DNA of 64,000 nt from an uncultured Roseburia sp. (GTDB lineage Bacteria; Bacillota; Clostridia; Lachnospirales; Lachnospiraceae), in assembly GCA_900539115.1 (NCBI GenBank), contig UQAQ01000003.1, positions 1 through 64,000 on the forward strand. Reading direction: 5' to 3'. The position numbers and the translations under genes were made by a program. The number at the start of each line of letters is the position of its first letter. The first letter of the stretch is position 1. The notes beneath the pieces were generated by a model. That model was not told the DNA's origin and searched no databases. It was given only the letters and a program-made list of their open reading frames with translations. This document shows, one piece after another, positions 1 to 7,485 of the stretch.

Positions 1-180
1 TTATTTTACACTGAGGTATTTTTTTCTCAACCTTCTTTCTTGGGATTCTCTATATTTTTAATTATACAGGAAGCTCCTAGCTTTCTATATTCTTTTTTAA
101 AAAAAGAGAAAATATGTACCAAATAAATGATACCATACTTTCTCTTTTCGCACATGACACAAAAGTGTTATATTGTTTTT
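1..180. other. A+T-rich intergenic stretch at left edge
   Basis: No coding region is supported here. On the minus strand it lies downstream of the response regulator stop. A short imperfect inverted repeat (AAGCT...AGCTT, about 71-87) is seen, but without a convincing stem plus T-run for a terminator. A TATAAT-like hexamer (about 60-65 on the minus strand) has no matching -35. The next gene on this strand is outside the window. Confidence 0.4.
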
Positions 181-852
181 TTACACTTCAAATTTGTACC
201 CCATCCCCCAAATGGTTTTAATATATTTACCGCACTTTTCCCCCATTTTGCTGCGCAGTTTTTTTACATGGGTATCAATGGTTCTGGCATCGCCAAAATA
301 ATCATAATCCCATACATGATTTAAGATACGCTCACGTGATAACGCAATGTCTTTATTTTCCATAAAGTAAGCAAGCAGTTCAAATTCCTTGAAACTGAGA
401 TCGATCTTCTCACCATCGATCACTACTTCGTGAGCACTGCGGTTCAATTCTATGCCGCCGTATTCCAATACATCTTCGGAGGAGGCATTGGCACGGCGTA
501 AGATTGCCTGTACTCTTGCCACCAGTATTTTCGGGCTGAATGGTTTGGAGATATACTCGTCTACCCCAAGTTCGAACCCTCTAAGTTCATCGTTTTCTGC
601 CCCCCTGGCCGTCAGCATGATGATCGGGACTTTCGAATACTGCCGTATCTCCCGACACACCTGCCAGCCATCCATTTTCGGCATCATGACATCTAAAATG
701 ATCAAATCAATATTTTTTTCTGCCAGAAATACATCGACTGCCTCTTCGCCATCCGCAGCTTCCAGCACTGTAAAATTTTCTCTGACCAAAAAGTCCTTTA
801 CCAGTTTCCGCATTCTTTGTTCGTCGTCAACGACCAGAATCTTCTGTTCCAT
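181..852 (-). CDS. OmpR/PhoB-family response regulator
   Basis: Two-component response regulator of 223 residues. The N-terminal receiver domain shows the acid pair D9/D10, the phospho-acceptor D54 (in LDVMMPKMDG), T81 and the conserved K103 (SKPF). The C-terminal half is a winged-helix DNA-binding domain with the typical DARTIDTHVKKLR recognition-helix region, so it should bind DNA and control transcription after phosphorylation. Start: an in-frame ATG at 867 would place the GGAGGG ribosome site inside the gene; the ATG at 852 sits about 7 nt behind it and gives the usual family N-terminus. It is the last gene of a minus-strand run of three and overlaps its upstream neighbour by 26 nt, suggesting translational coupling. 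No histidine kinase is seen nearby, so in this window it is an orphan; one could lie beyond the left edge. Its target genes cannot be told from sequence. Confidence 0.93.
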   Translation of the reverse strand: MEQKILVVDDEQRMRKLVKDFLVRENFTVLEAADGEEAVDVFLAEKNIDLIILDVMMPKMDGWQVCREIRQYSKVPIIMLTARGAENDELRGFELGVDEYISKPFSPKILVARVQAILRRANASSEDVLEYGGIELNRSAHEVVIDGEKIDLSFKEFELLAYFMENKDIALSRERILNHVWDYDYFGDARTIDTHVKKLRSKMGEKCGKYIKTIWGMGYKFEV

Positions 853-1405
853 TTGTATTCCCTCCATTCAAAGCATTTTCGCGTTCCTGCAATTCTTCTT
901 CCCATGTTTCGTATTTGTCGATCAGTTCCTGCTCCGTTTTTTCCTTATAGGTAAAGATGGAATCCTGACTTTTATATTCAATGACAAACAATGCCGCAAT
1001 GAGAATAACAAGCATTGCAATCACAATCTTACATTTTTTGTTGAATGTTTTCTGTGTCTGATACAGTATTTTCCATTTTTCTTCTTTTGCTTTTGAGGCC
1101 GCCGGCAAATATCCTTTCCCGGGACGCTCTTCCGCCGTTTCCTTCAATGGCAGGCGAGGCAGATCGTTTACCGGCACCTTTGCCTGCTCCATATTATGAT
1201 ACAATTCTTCCAAAAAAGAATAGCCGATCACCGTCGAAAAGGAATTGTCCTTTACTGCCTTCTGATAGATTTTCAACGCCACGCGTTTATTTTTTACATC
1301 ATATTTCTTTCGGATCGAGTCAATGACCATTTTTTCTTTCTTTGCCGCTTCGTACATCTCTTCCTTTTGAAACATAAAACAGTCAATCTGTTTACTTTCA
1401 CTCAT
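827..1405 (-). CDS. Hypothetical single-pass membrane protein with coiled-coil tail
   Basis: A 192-residue protein that I do not recognise as a named family. The first 110 residues are charged and soluble (helical, with a KNKRVALKIYQKAV segment), followed by a lysine-rich stretch, one strongly hydrophobic helix (about IVIAMLVILIAALFVIEY) and a short acidic, glutamate-rich helical tail. A cytoplasmic N-terminal domain with a single membrane anchor is the simplest reading. The ATG at 1405 is preferred because GGAGAG lies 8 nt upstream; earlier in-frame starts at 1420 and 1465 lie inside or upstream of that site. The gene overlaps the upstream prolyl isomerase gene by 8 nt and the downstream response regulator by 26 nt, so the three are almost surely co-transcribed. 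A role in signalling or protein quality control at the membrane is only suggested by context. Confidence 0.7.
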   Translation of the reverse strand: MSESKQIDCFMFQKEEMYEAAKKEKMVIDSIRKKYDVKNKRVALKIYQKAVKDNSFSTVIGYSFLEELYHNMEQAKVPVNDLPRLPLKETAEERPGKGYLPAASKAKEEKWKILYQTQKTFNKKCKIVIAMLVILIAALFVIEYKSQDSIFTYKEKTEQELIDKYETWEEELQERENALNGGNTNGTEDSGR

Positions 1406-2504
1406 TCGTAGTCTCTCCATCGGATACCTTCGCCTGATTTCCAATATAATCCTTTGCCACTTCAATCATCATATCGTTTTTCGGATGGCTTCCCTGGCTT
1501 TCTTTGTACTCTTTTTCCAGATCGGAAAGACTTTTTTCATCATCGCCGTCTTCATAACCAAGAGCCGTCCACAATTTATTTTTATAGGTGGTATCATCCA
1601 TCGTAAGATTTTCTTTCGCCATAATACTTTTAGCGATCATCACATCGATCACACTGTCTTCCGCGATTTCCGATACCCCATCTTCATCCATGCCAAAACT
1701 TTCCAAAAGTTCATCCAATGTCATCCCTGACATCTCAGCAAAATTGGTATACATGAGGTTTACATCTGTTTTTGACTGCGCCAGCATGTTTTCCGGCACG
1801 GATTTTGCCTCGCAGGTCTCCTTAAAGGAATCCCATACCAGCTCACCTTTGTTATTGATATTATCTTCTTTTTGTTCTTGCTTGACTTTGTCGTAGTATT
1901 CCTGCACATTTTTACATTTATTGTCAGATGCTTTTTTTGCGATCGTGTCATTAACGACATCATTTACTGTTATCGTAAATTGAACCGTCTGCCCTGCAAG
2001 ATCTTCTTCATCATAATCACTCGGGAAAGTACAGTCTACCGTCTTTTTCTCTCCTTTTTTCATGCCAATGATACCATTTTCAAAGTCGTCAATATACTCT
2101 CCTTTGCCAACCCACACATACGTATCCTCAGCACTGGTGCCATCGATTTTTTTTCCATCTTTTTTGCCGGTAAAGTCTATATTTACGACATCGCCGCTCT
2201 TTATGGCATCTTTACTTGAAATCTCATTCTCTGTCGCATCATCAATCATCGCGCCATAAATATCATCGACCTCCGGCTCTACATCTACAGACAAGCCTTT
2301 GTATTTGCCAAGCGAAATATACCCTGCCTTCTCATAATCAAAAATCTGACCATCCGCAAGATTGTCACCTTCATCTGTATTGGTCACCGCTTTTTCGCCG
2401 CTTCCGGATTTATTTTCTTTATAGAAAAATACACTCAATGCCGCAATGACCGCAACGGCTGCCACTGTACATACCCCTATGATAATTCCTGTTTTTTTGT
2501 TCAT
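1398..2504 (-). CDS. Membrane-anchored trigger-factor-like peptidyl-prolyl isomerase
   Basis: A 368-residue protein with an N-terminal hydrophobic helix (about residues 6-27) serving as signal anchor, a short acidic linker, an FKBP-type PPIase domain (about 95-190, with VVNIDFTGKKDGKKIDGT and the FENGIIGMKKGEKKT loop typical of trigger factor), and a C-terminal helical region resembling the trigger factor substrate-binding arms. Family knowledge: such proteins act as extracytoplasmic foldases of the trigger factor/PrsA type. Unlike ribosome-bound trigger factor it lacks the N-terminal ribosome-binding domain and has a membrane anchor. The ATG at 2504 has AAAGGAA at good spacing. It heads the run that continues into the coiled-coil membrane protein and the response regulator. 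Its clients are unknown. Confidence 0.8.
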   Translation of the reverse strand: MNKKTGIIIGVCTVAAVAVIAALSVFFYKENKSGSGEKAVTNTDEGDNLADGQIFDYEKAGYISLGKYKGLSVDVEPEVDDIYGAMIDDATENEISSKDAIKSGDVVNIDFTGKKDGKKIDGTSAEDTYVWVGKGEYIDDFENGIIGMKKGEKKTVDCTFPSDYDEEDLAGQTVQFTITVNDVVNDTIAKKASDNKCKNVQEYYDKVKQEQKEDNINNKGELVWDSFKETCEAKSVPENMLAQSKTDVNLMYTNFAEMSGMTLDELLESFGMDEDGVSEIAEDSVIDVMIAKSIMAKENLTMDDTTYKNKLWTALGYEDGDDEKSLSDLEKEYKESQGSHPKNDMMIEVAKDYIGNQAKVSDGETTNE

Positions 2505-2561
2505 CGTTCCATTCCTTTCTGACTATCACTCAATTTTGTTACCATTCTAACATATAAATGT

Positions 2562-2612
2562 GAAAAAAAAAAGAAGAAATTGGGGGGCGGGAAAAATCCT
2601 TTTCCCGTCCCC
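2562..2612 (-). terminator. Rho-independent terminator of the methyltransferase gene
   Basis: On the minus strand a GC-rich stem (GGGGACGGGAAAA paired with TTTTCCCGCCCCC, 3-4 nt loop) is followed by a long T-rich run. It starts directly after the methyltransferase stop codon at 2620. Confidence 0.85.
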
Positions 2613-2619
2613 TTCTTTT

Positions 2620-3414
2620 CTATCTCTCCAGCACAATAATTTTATTGGAAAAATTCTGAATGGCCGGAATCTTTCCAAGCACACAATATATCGGAAACAT
2701 TTTTTTCATACCTTCTACGAGACTAACCTCCCCTTTATAAGTAAAGGCAGAAACAAGTCTCTGTAATTTTTTTCCATTTTTAACACCCCATGTAAATTTC
2801 GCATGACTTCCCTCGATGGATTTTTCTTTTATATGCTTTACGACAAAAGGAGACATCGTCTCAATCATTACCGTCACTTTTCGGAACGTTTTCTCGATAA
2901 TAGACATCATCTGCAGCACATCGGCTTCGCTCAGATACATGGAAAGTCCCTCTATGATAACCAGTACATTTTCACCGCCATACTCGATATCGTCGATATA
3001 CGATGCATCCATTGCCGATTTGGCAATCTGGCTGATTGATCCGTTCTCTGTGAGAAATTTTTCACGGATCTTCATTGTTTCCGGCAGATCGACATTATAC
3101 CAGCGCACATATTTCCCCTGCATTCGGTAACATCTTGTATCCAGTCCACTTGCAATATTTACTACAATCGTGTTCGGATGTCCACTCAAATACTTCTCTA
3201 CCATTTCATCTAACACGATTGTCCGGGCGATCACACCATAGCTCATTGCCTTATCCTGATCGGCTTTGGAAAAATCATAATCCAGTCTGGACACCATCTC
3301 AGCTGCCATGTCATCATGAATCTTTGCATTTTCCTTCCCGGATTCCTTCGCCCGCGCATACAGGGTCTGAATCATCGTTTCCGGTACCCCTGTCACATTT
3401 ACTTTCTCTTTCAT
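2620..3414 (-). CDS. Class I SAM-dependent methyltransferase, leucine carboxyl methyltransferase-like
   Basis: A 264-residue protein of the LCM/PPM1-like methyltransferase family (often annotated as O-methyltransferase linked to polyketide synthesis). Supporting residues are the AdoMet-binding stretch NIASGLDTRCYRM, the NVDLPE acidic strand end that binds the cofactor ribose, and the EGLSMYL motif that is characteristic of the family. The substrate is not known. The ATG at 3414 follows AAAGGATG with 8 nt spacing; upstream ATGs at 3423 and 3432 overlap that site. It lies 64 nt downstream of a TetR regulator on the same strand, but the TetR gene has its own terminator in between, so expression may be by read-through or from a promoter overlapping the terminator. 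The intergenic DNA carries repeated ATAACA half-sites like those in the TetR operator, which suggests it belongs to the same regulon. Confidence 0.8.
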   Translation of the reverse strand: MKEKVNVTGVPETMIQTLYARAKESGKENAKIHDDMAAEMVSRLDYDFSKADQDKAMSYGVIARTIVLDEMVEKYLSGHPNTIVVNIASGLDTRCYRMQGKYVRWYNVDLPETMKIREKFLTENGSISQIAKSAMDASYIDDIEYGGENVLVIIEGLSMYLSEADVLQMMSIIEKTFRKVTVMIETMSPFVVKHIKEKSIEGSHAKFTWGVKNGKKLQRLVSAFTYKGEVSLVEGMKKMFPIYCVLGKIPAIQNFSNKIIVLER

Positions 3415-3462
3415 AATATTCATCCTTTCCATCGTAACGTTTGTTATTAAATGTTATGTTAT

Positions 3463-3495
3463 TAAAAAAACTCCACAACTAACGGCTGTGAAGTT
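3463..3495 (-). terminator. Terminator overlapping the 3' end of the TetR gene
   Basis: On the minus strand AACTTCACA pairs with TGTGGAGTT (9 bp, one wobble), followed by seven Ts. The stem begins inside the last codons of the regulator gene and includes its TAG stop. It could act as an attenuator before the methyltransferase gene. Confidence 0.75.
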
Positions 3496-4075
3496 CTTTT
3501 AAATGCTCTATTAATTTATCGGTTCCCCCCGCGGCATAAATGCCGATCTGTTTTACCAAATACAAACTGTATTCCATATCATAATCTTCTTTCACAATCT
3601 CTAAGCAGCTGTCTAACCGCTGCTTTGCCAGTATCTTAAGCAGTCCCGGATCCGGCGGCGTCTTCAGCTTACTTTGATAATACACCAGAAAGGACTGCTC
3701 CATCATCTGTTCCATGCGGTTCCGGAAGCCTTCATAACAACTTCCCTGCGCCTTCTCCATAATGACAATTGCCTCTTTCTTATGCTTTAAAATGAACTGC
3801 ATCATAAGCACATCGACATCCGGACCTTCGGACACCTCTTCCAGCTCCATCCGCATACACTTTGCCAGTATGTCCTCGTAACTTTGCACAAGCGGTTCCA
3901 ATATAGCACGAAACAACGCTTCTTTGTTTTCAAAGGAAAAATACATCGCTCCTGTCGTAACACCCGCTCGGCTGCAAATCGTTCTAAGGCTCGCCTTGGC
4001 ATATCCTTTCTCATAGAATTCTTCCAAGGCCGCCTGTTTAATTTTTTCCATGGTTTCTTTTTTATTCTTCATCAT
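3479..4075 (-). CDS. TetR-family transcriptional repressor
   Basis: A 198-residue TetR/AcrR regulator. The N-terminal helix-turn-helix is clear (KIKQAALEEFYEKGY followed by SLRTICSRAGVTTGAMYFSF and ENKEALF, residues about 8-55); the remainder is an all-helical ligand-binding and dimer domain with no recognisable ligand signature. The ATG at 4075 (or the adjacent one at 4072) follows AGGTG; a longer in-frame reading to 4132 would run through the upstream gene's stop region and the promoter, so it is rejected. A perfect 9-2-9 palindrome covers the -10 box, ribosome site and start codon, so the gene is probably autoregulated. The downstream methyltransferase gene is the likely shared target. Confidence 0.88.
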   Translation of the reverse strand: MMKNKKETMEKIKQAALEEFYEKGYAKASLRTICSRAGVTTGAMYFSFENKEALFRAILEPLVQSYEDILAKCMRMELEEVSEGPDVDVLMMQFILKHKKEAIVIMEKAQGSCYEGFRNRMEQMMEQSFLVYYQSKLKTPPDPGLLKILAKQRLDSCLEIVKEDYDMEYSLYLVKQIGIYAAGGTDKLIEHLKELHSR

Positions 4076-4114
4076 AACACCTGTTATGATAAACGAAACC
4101 AAGTGGTTTGTCAA
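4071..4114 (-). promoter_or_regulatory. TetR gene promoter overlapped by palindromic operator
   Basis: The minus strand reads TTGACA (4109-4114), a 17-nt spacer, then TATCAT (4086-4091). A perfect palindrome, ATCATAACA-GG-TGTTATGAT, occupies 4071-4090 and overlaps the -10 box, the AGGTG ribosome site and the ATG. From the usual -10 to start distance transcription would begin near 4079, giving a nearly leaderless message. The -35 box overlaps the stop codon of the upstream kinase gene. Confidence 0.8.
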
Positions 4115-4764
4115 GAAGTAACCTGCAAACAAAAATGTTTTTCAACACTGGCTACCGTATCCTCAACTGTACTATCCGTCGTTCTCTCAATCCAAAAGAA
4201 CGGACTTCTCTTAATCTCCTCTATACGATCTGCATTCAGTTCATATAAAGTAGTATTTACCGTCTGCTTCGCTTTTTCTATATCCGTTGCCGAATTCAAA
4301 TACTGAAAGAATCCCTGATGATCCGGTCTGTTACCATATTCATCAACAAGATTAGATGGATCTTTTATGAGAAAAACAACTCTCGCCGGTTCCGAAAAAG
4401 CAAGTGCCTGAGCAACGGTAAGATGACAGTCACACAAAACCCTCTTATTTCCTGACAGGCGGATCAGATCAAGAAGAACAAACTCCAACTGTTCACGAGT
4501 ATTCTTCAACAGCCAGTTCTTATATTCTTCCACCGTTCTTCCAAAAAATTCATCTGCACTTTTAAAAGACGTATTCATAGCAGGCTGAAATAATGGATCT
4601 GATATTTTTTTGTGTTCCTCGAATCTCTCATCAATATCAAATAATTCAAATCCATACTTCTGCGCCAATGCATGTGAAAGGGTTGTTTTTCCTCCACAAG
4701 GCGTTCCCGTTATAAAATAAACATTTTTTAAGTACTCTTTCATTACATTCTCCTGAAATATCAT
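4111..4764 (-). CDS. P-loop kinase-like protein (AAA/zeta-like fold), function unknown
   Basis: A 217-residue nucleotide-binding protein. The Walker A motif GTPCGGKTTL lies near residue 20 and is followed by FDIDERFEEH, resembling small-molecule or nucleoside kinases. The substrate is not recognisable. A second acidic motif, VLCDCHLTVAQAL, probably marks the base-binding or Walker B strand. The ATG at 4764 follows AAAGGAG with 8 nt spacing; a second ATG at 4743 also has a good AGGAG site and would still keep the P-loop. It is the leftmost member of the A+T-rich run of small solitary enzymes that extends to 9.1 kb, and its stop codon overlaps the promoter of the TetR gene. Confidence 0.7.
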   Translation of the reverse strand: MIFQENVMKEYLKNVYFITGTPCGGKTTLSHALAQKYGFELFDIDERFEEHKKISDPLFQPAMNTSFKSADEFFGRTVEEYKNWLLKNTREQLEFVLLDLIRLSGNKRVLCDCHLTVAQALAFSEPARVVFLIKDPSNLVDEYGNRPDHQGFFQYLNSATDIEKAKQTVNTTLYELNADRIEEIKRSPFFWIERTTDSTVEDTVASVEKHFCLQVTS

Positions 4765-4931
4765 TACAAAATCTCCTTTATTAAATAGTTTTTTCGTGTT
4801 TTGTCCATACATAAAACTATTTAATATAGTCCTATGTATTTAGATATTTCTTAAACGTAAAAACATCATCATTTTTTGTCACCTCCATAAATTCATGTCA
4901 ACAGGCTTTGCAAACTGGAAGTTGAAAGTTC

Positions 4932-5405
4932 CTATAATTTACAAATCATAATATATTCTTCACCATTTTCATCAACGATTTCAAATCCTACCTTCCTATA
5001 CATACGGACAGCATAATTCATCTTTTGAACAGCCAATGATGCTTGTTTATATCCTTCTAGTTTTAATTTCATTAGCATCTGTTTCATTAATTCTGTTCCG
5101 ATACCATAGTTTCTATACTCTTTAAGAAGTGAAATTGCAAAAGACGGTGTTTCATTATCTATATGCCCGTAATCATTCATGATCCGAACCCATACAGCAC
5201 CAACAATCTCATCCGCAACTTGAGCAACCAAACATAAGTCTCCCTTGTTCTCACCAAAGTCTTTTACATATACCTGCAAATCTGGTTTGTTAATGATATC
5301 TTTGGACGGTACAGGAACACCTTCAGGAATAAAAATCGCCTCGTACAAAAAAGTATCTAATATCTTATTTTCATCTCGTTTTAATTCTCTTATTGAATAA
5401 TTCAT
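4932..5405 (-). CDS. GNAT-family N-acetyltransferase
   Basis: A 157-residue GCN5-related acetyltransferase. The acetyl-CoA-binding motif A is visible as SLLKEYRNYGIGTELMKQML (Q/RxxGxG/A type, with YGIG in the loop), followed by the C-terminal NYAVRMYRKVGFEIV motif B. The acceptor substrate is unknown. The ATG at 5405 has GGAGG about 5 nt upstream; the alternative TTG start at 5417 would overlap that site. It is part of the accessory run and is transcribed on its own; a tiny ORF with a strong ribosome site precedes it. The sequence just beyond its stop carries the AACTTCCAGTTTG motif also found after two other genes of the run. Confidence 0.85.
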   Translation of the reverse strand: MNYSIRELKRDENKILDTFLYEAIFIPEGVPVPSKDIINKPDLQVYVKDFGENKGDLCLVAQVADEIVGAVWVRIMNDYGHIDNETPSFAISLLKEYRNYGIGTELMKQMLMKLKLEGYKQASLAVQKMNYAVRMYRKVGFEIVDENGEEYIMICKL

Positions 5406-5428
5406 ATAAACCTCCAATTTATTTTTAT

Positions 5429-5455
5429 TTATAAATCAGTTGTCATTCCACACAT
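5429..5455 (-). CDS. Possible 8-residue leader or gene remnant (MCGMTTDL)
   Basis: A very short open frame on the minus strand, ATG-TGT-GGA-ATG-ACA-ACT-GAT-TTA-TAA, with an excellent GGAGG site 7 nt upstream. It lies between the broken yjdF gene and the acetyltransferase gene. It may be a leader peptide, the surviving start of a deleted gene, or chance. Confidence 0.2.
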   Translation of the reverse strand: MCGMTTDL

Positions 5456-5502
5456 AATGATTCCTCCGCTAAATATCGAATTGTGCAAAAGCCCAAGGGA
5501 CT

Positions 5503-5919
5503 TTAATGCCCCTTATGCTTTTCTCTTTTCTTTTGCTGTTTCAACTCAAACATTCGCTGTTCTTCAGCCTCTTTTTTCTTGCGGCTTCTCTCTTTACGCT
5601 CCTGATTGTTCTGTTCCTGTTGTAATTTTAATGCCTACTGCGATTTTGTGCCGATGCCTATTTCCATCGTCTGCTTTTTTGCTTCTCGTTGCATACGCTT
5701 TGGATTTCTTTTTATATCCTTTACAACAGTTTCAACAGCCGGACTGAATTTCAAACTAAAATAGTATTTTTGAATATATTCCTGCACTTCGTAATCCTTT
5801 GGTTCTGCACCAAATGTTACCTTTGCCACAGATAGTTTACCATCTTCAATACGTTCAAATACACCTACCCAAAATGGTTCTTCAAAATATACCGTCAGTT
5901 TTCCACTTGCTTTGTCCAT
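5503..5919 (-). pseudogene. yjdF: yjdF homologue interrupted by an in-frame TAG
   Basis: YjdF/DUF2992 protein, a small protein of unknown biochemical role that is commonly controlled by a riboswitch sensing azaaromatic compounds. The first 94 codons (5638-5919) hold the conserved core, including KLTVYFEEPFWVGVFE and FGAEPKDYEV, and end GIGTKSQ before a TAG at 5635-5637. In the same frame 43 further codons follow to TAA at 5503, starting ALKLQQEQ and carrying a basic RKERSRKKK tail and a Q/K-rich end, just as in intact family members. A single change of CAG to TAG would explain this. The truncated 94-residue product could still fold as the core domain, or the gene may be newly dead. Start: ATG at 5919 behind AGGAGGGATTCTT spacing. 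A weak hairpin (AAGGGGC...GTCCCTT) overlaps the original stop. Confidence 0.8.
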
Positions 5920-5951
5920 AAGAATCCCTCCTAAAATGAATTGAACAAAGA

Positions 5952-6040
5952 ATGGACAACCCGGAGGGGCAGGTTACTTACCCTATTTGCATAGGACGGC
6001 TGGGCTACCTACCAGCTCTAGTACATTTTTAATGTACATT
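5952..6040 (-). promoter_or_regulatory. Probable yjdF riboswitch
   Basis: The leader of the yjdF homologue is rich in paired elements on the minus strand: a GTACATT/AATGTAC hairpin (6021-6037), GCTGG/CCAGC enclosing TAGGTAG, CCTAT-GCAA-ATAGG, and a GGGTAAGTAACCTGCCC block directly followed by CCTCCGGG. Position, length and these conserved-looking loops fit the known yjdF motif RNA that precedes yjdF in Firmicutes and binds azaaromatic ligands. The assignment rests mainly on the linked gene and on my memory of the motif; a covariance-model search was not possible. Confidence 0.65.
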
Positions 6041-6159
6041 GCGTTTTTATCTTTGTATTTATAATCAAGCCATATGGCACGATTAACTTATTCGGTCAAT
6101 TCTAATTTGTATATTTCTATTATACCATAATGATAGTCAGTTTTACAAACTAGAATTTC

Positions 6160-6972
6160 CTAATTTGTCTTTTTTAATATAGAAATCCCATACATGCCCA
6201 AACCAGAATACGCTACTAAACAAGTTATTAATGCCATAATTGGATACTCAATGCTTGTGGTAAAACAGAATATTATTGCAGTTCCAACATTAACTATAAA
6301 ATGTAAAATGATAGGAACCCACAAATTACGTGTTTTTACATAAACTGTTCCAAAATATATTCCAAGACCTATGTTCCAAATCACTTTACAAACAATAGTT
6401 GCAACAGGTTGTCCCAATGCTCCGAAAACATGACCAATTCCAAAAAGTACTGAAGTTATCAGTATTGCATACAATGAAGTACCCTTTTTTAAGCCAAAGC
6501 ATTTTTCAATTAAATTTTGCAGTAGGCCTCGTAAATATAATTCTTCCATAATGCCTACACCAATATAATATACAATGCCCTCTGTTATTACCCTTAATAC
6601 TGATGGTTTATTATCAAATGGTTGTAGTCCTACAATGAATGAACCAGACACTATCACAGATGCAAGTATCATAGGAAGTCCATATTTTTTTAGTCCTGAT
6701 AATACTCCTTTACTTGTTAATCCGAATACCCAATCTTTCAAGATTACCTTTCTGAATATAAAGCAAATACCAAAAGCGATTAAAAAGTTCAGTATCAATG
6801 CAATATATATAGGTTGTATATCTGCTATTTCAATCTTGCAAAATAACACCATAGGTAATGCCGACATCTCTATGAAAGTCATCATTAATGTAAGAATTGT
6901 AGCTATAATATATTCTTTTTTTTTACTTATACCTAATACCAAATATCCAATAATCGAAAATAATTTGCCCAT
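6160..6972 (-). CDS. CPBP-family intramembrane metalloprotease
   Basis: A 270-residue membrane protein with about seven or eight hydrophobic helices. The family's three signature motifs are present: EELYLRG (E143, E144, R148), FGIGHVFG near 175, and LHFIVN near 225, which together form the metal-binding site of CAAX-protease/bacteriocin-processing (CPBP, Abi) enzymes. Members are linked to bacteriocin self-immunity or protein processing, but the substrate here is unknown. The ATG at 6972 follows AAGGAG with 8 nt spacing. It is strongly A+T-rich in comparison with the core genes. Its right-hand neighbour is an SdpI-like protein, another family tied to peptide-toxin immunity. Confidence 0.88.
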   Translation of the reverse strand: MGKLFSIIGYLVLGISKKKEYIIATILTLMMTFIEMSALPMVLFCKIEIADIQPIYIALILNFLIAFGICFIFRKVILKDWVFGLTSKGVLSGLKKYGLPMILASVIVSGSFIVGLQPFDNKPSVLRVITEGIVYYIGVGIMEELYLRGLLQNLIEKCFGLKKGTSLYAILITSVLFGIGHVFGALGQPVATIVCKVIWNIGLGIYFGTVYVKTRNLWVPIILHFIVNVGTAIIFCFTTSIEYPIMALITCLVAYSGLGMYGISILKKTN

Positions 6973-7030
6973 AATCTTTTCTCCTTCCTATGCGTAAAAT
7001 TCCGATTTTCTCAATTCTCCAAACTGGAAG

Positions 7031-7408
7031 TTATCTAGGTGTTCCATCATCATTAAAATGTTTTTTCAAAGCTTTCTCTGTCGTATAAATTGATACAATC
7101 AAAATAACACATTGAATTGTTACAAGAATTCCCCCTACAATCCCAATCGTATTCTCATCACCGTGATATAACGGAAAATGCATCAAAGCAGATGGTATAA
7201 TCATTATCCATCCTATTTTCCACCAACGTTTTCCACAATAGTCATGAGCAAATTTCCATGTATCCATATTTTTCATTGATCGAATTGTTCTGTAACCCAC
7301 CATACCATTTATATGTTTTGGGCAATGTTTCCACATCATTCTTCCTGCAATAACCATAAAAATAGGAATTATCATATCGCATATTAACATAAACCACCAA
7401 AACCACAT
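7031..7408 (-). CDS. SdpI-family membrane protein
   Basis: A 125-residue protein with three or four membrane helices. The hallmark of the SdpI/YhfL family is visible between the first two helices: GMVGYRTIRSMKNMDTWKFA, with GYRT, an N and a W followed by A. SdpI of Bacillus protects against the SDP toxin and binds its own repressor; here only family membership is supported. The ATG at 7408 has GGAGGTG 6 nt upstream, so it is preferred over the ATG at 7426, which lies ahead of that site. The 3' flank carries ATAACTTCCAGTTTG, the motif shared with neighbouring genes of the accessory run. Confidence 0.78.
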   Translation of the reverse strand: MWFWWFMLICDMIIPIFMVIAGRMMWKHCPKHINGMVGYRTIRSMKNMDTWKFAHDYCGKRWWKIGWIMIIPSALMHFPLYHGDENTIGIVGGILVTIQCVILIVSIYTTEKALKKHFNDDGTPR

Positions 7409-7485
7409 AAAATTCACCTCCGGCACAATCAGCTATTCTCTTATTTTGAAATAAAAACACATCACGGATAAAAAACCTGAAATTT

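Noticed and set aside
5635..5637. Amber codon recoded as an amino acid in yjdF
   Set aside because: TAG serves as an ordinary stop elsewhere in this window (for example for the TetR and transketolase genes), and no recoding signal or special tRNA is visible; nonsense mutation is simpler.
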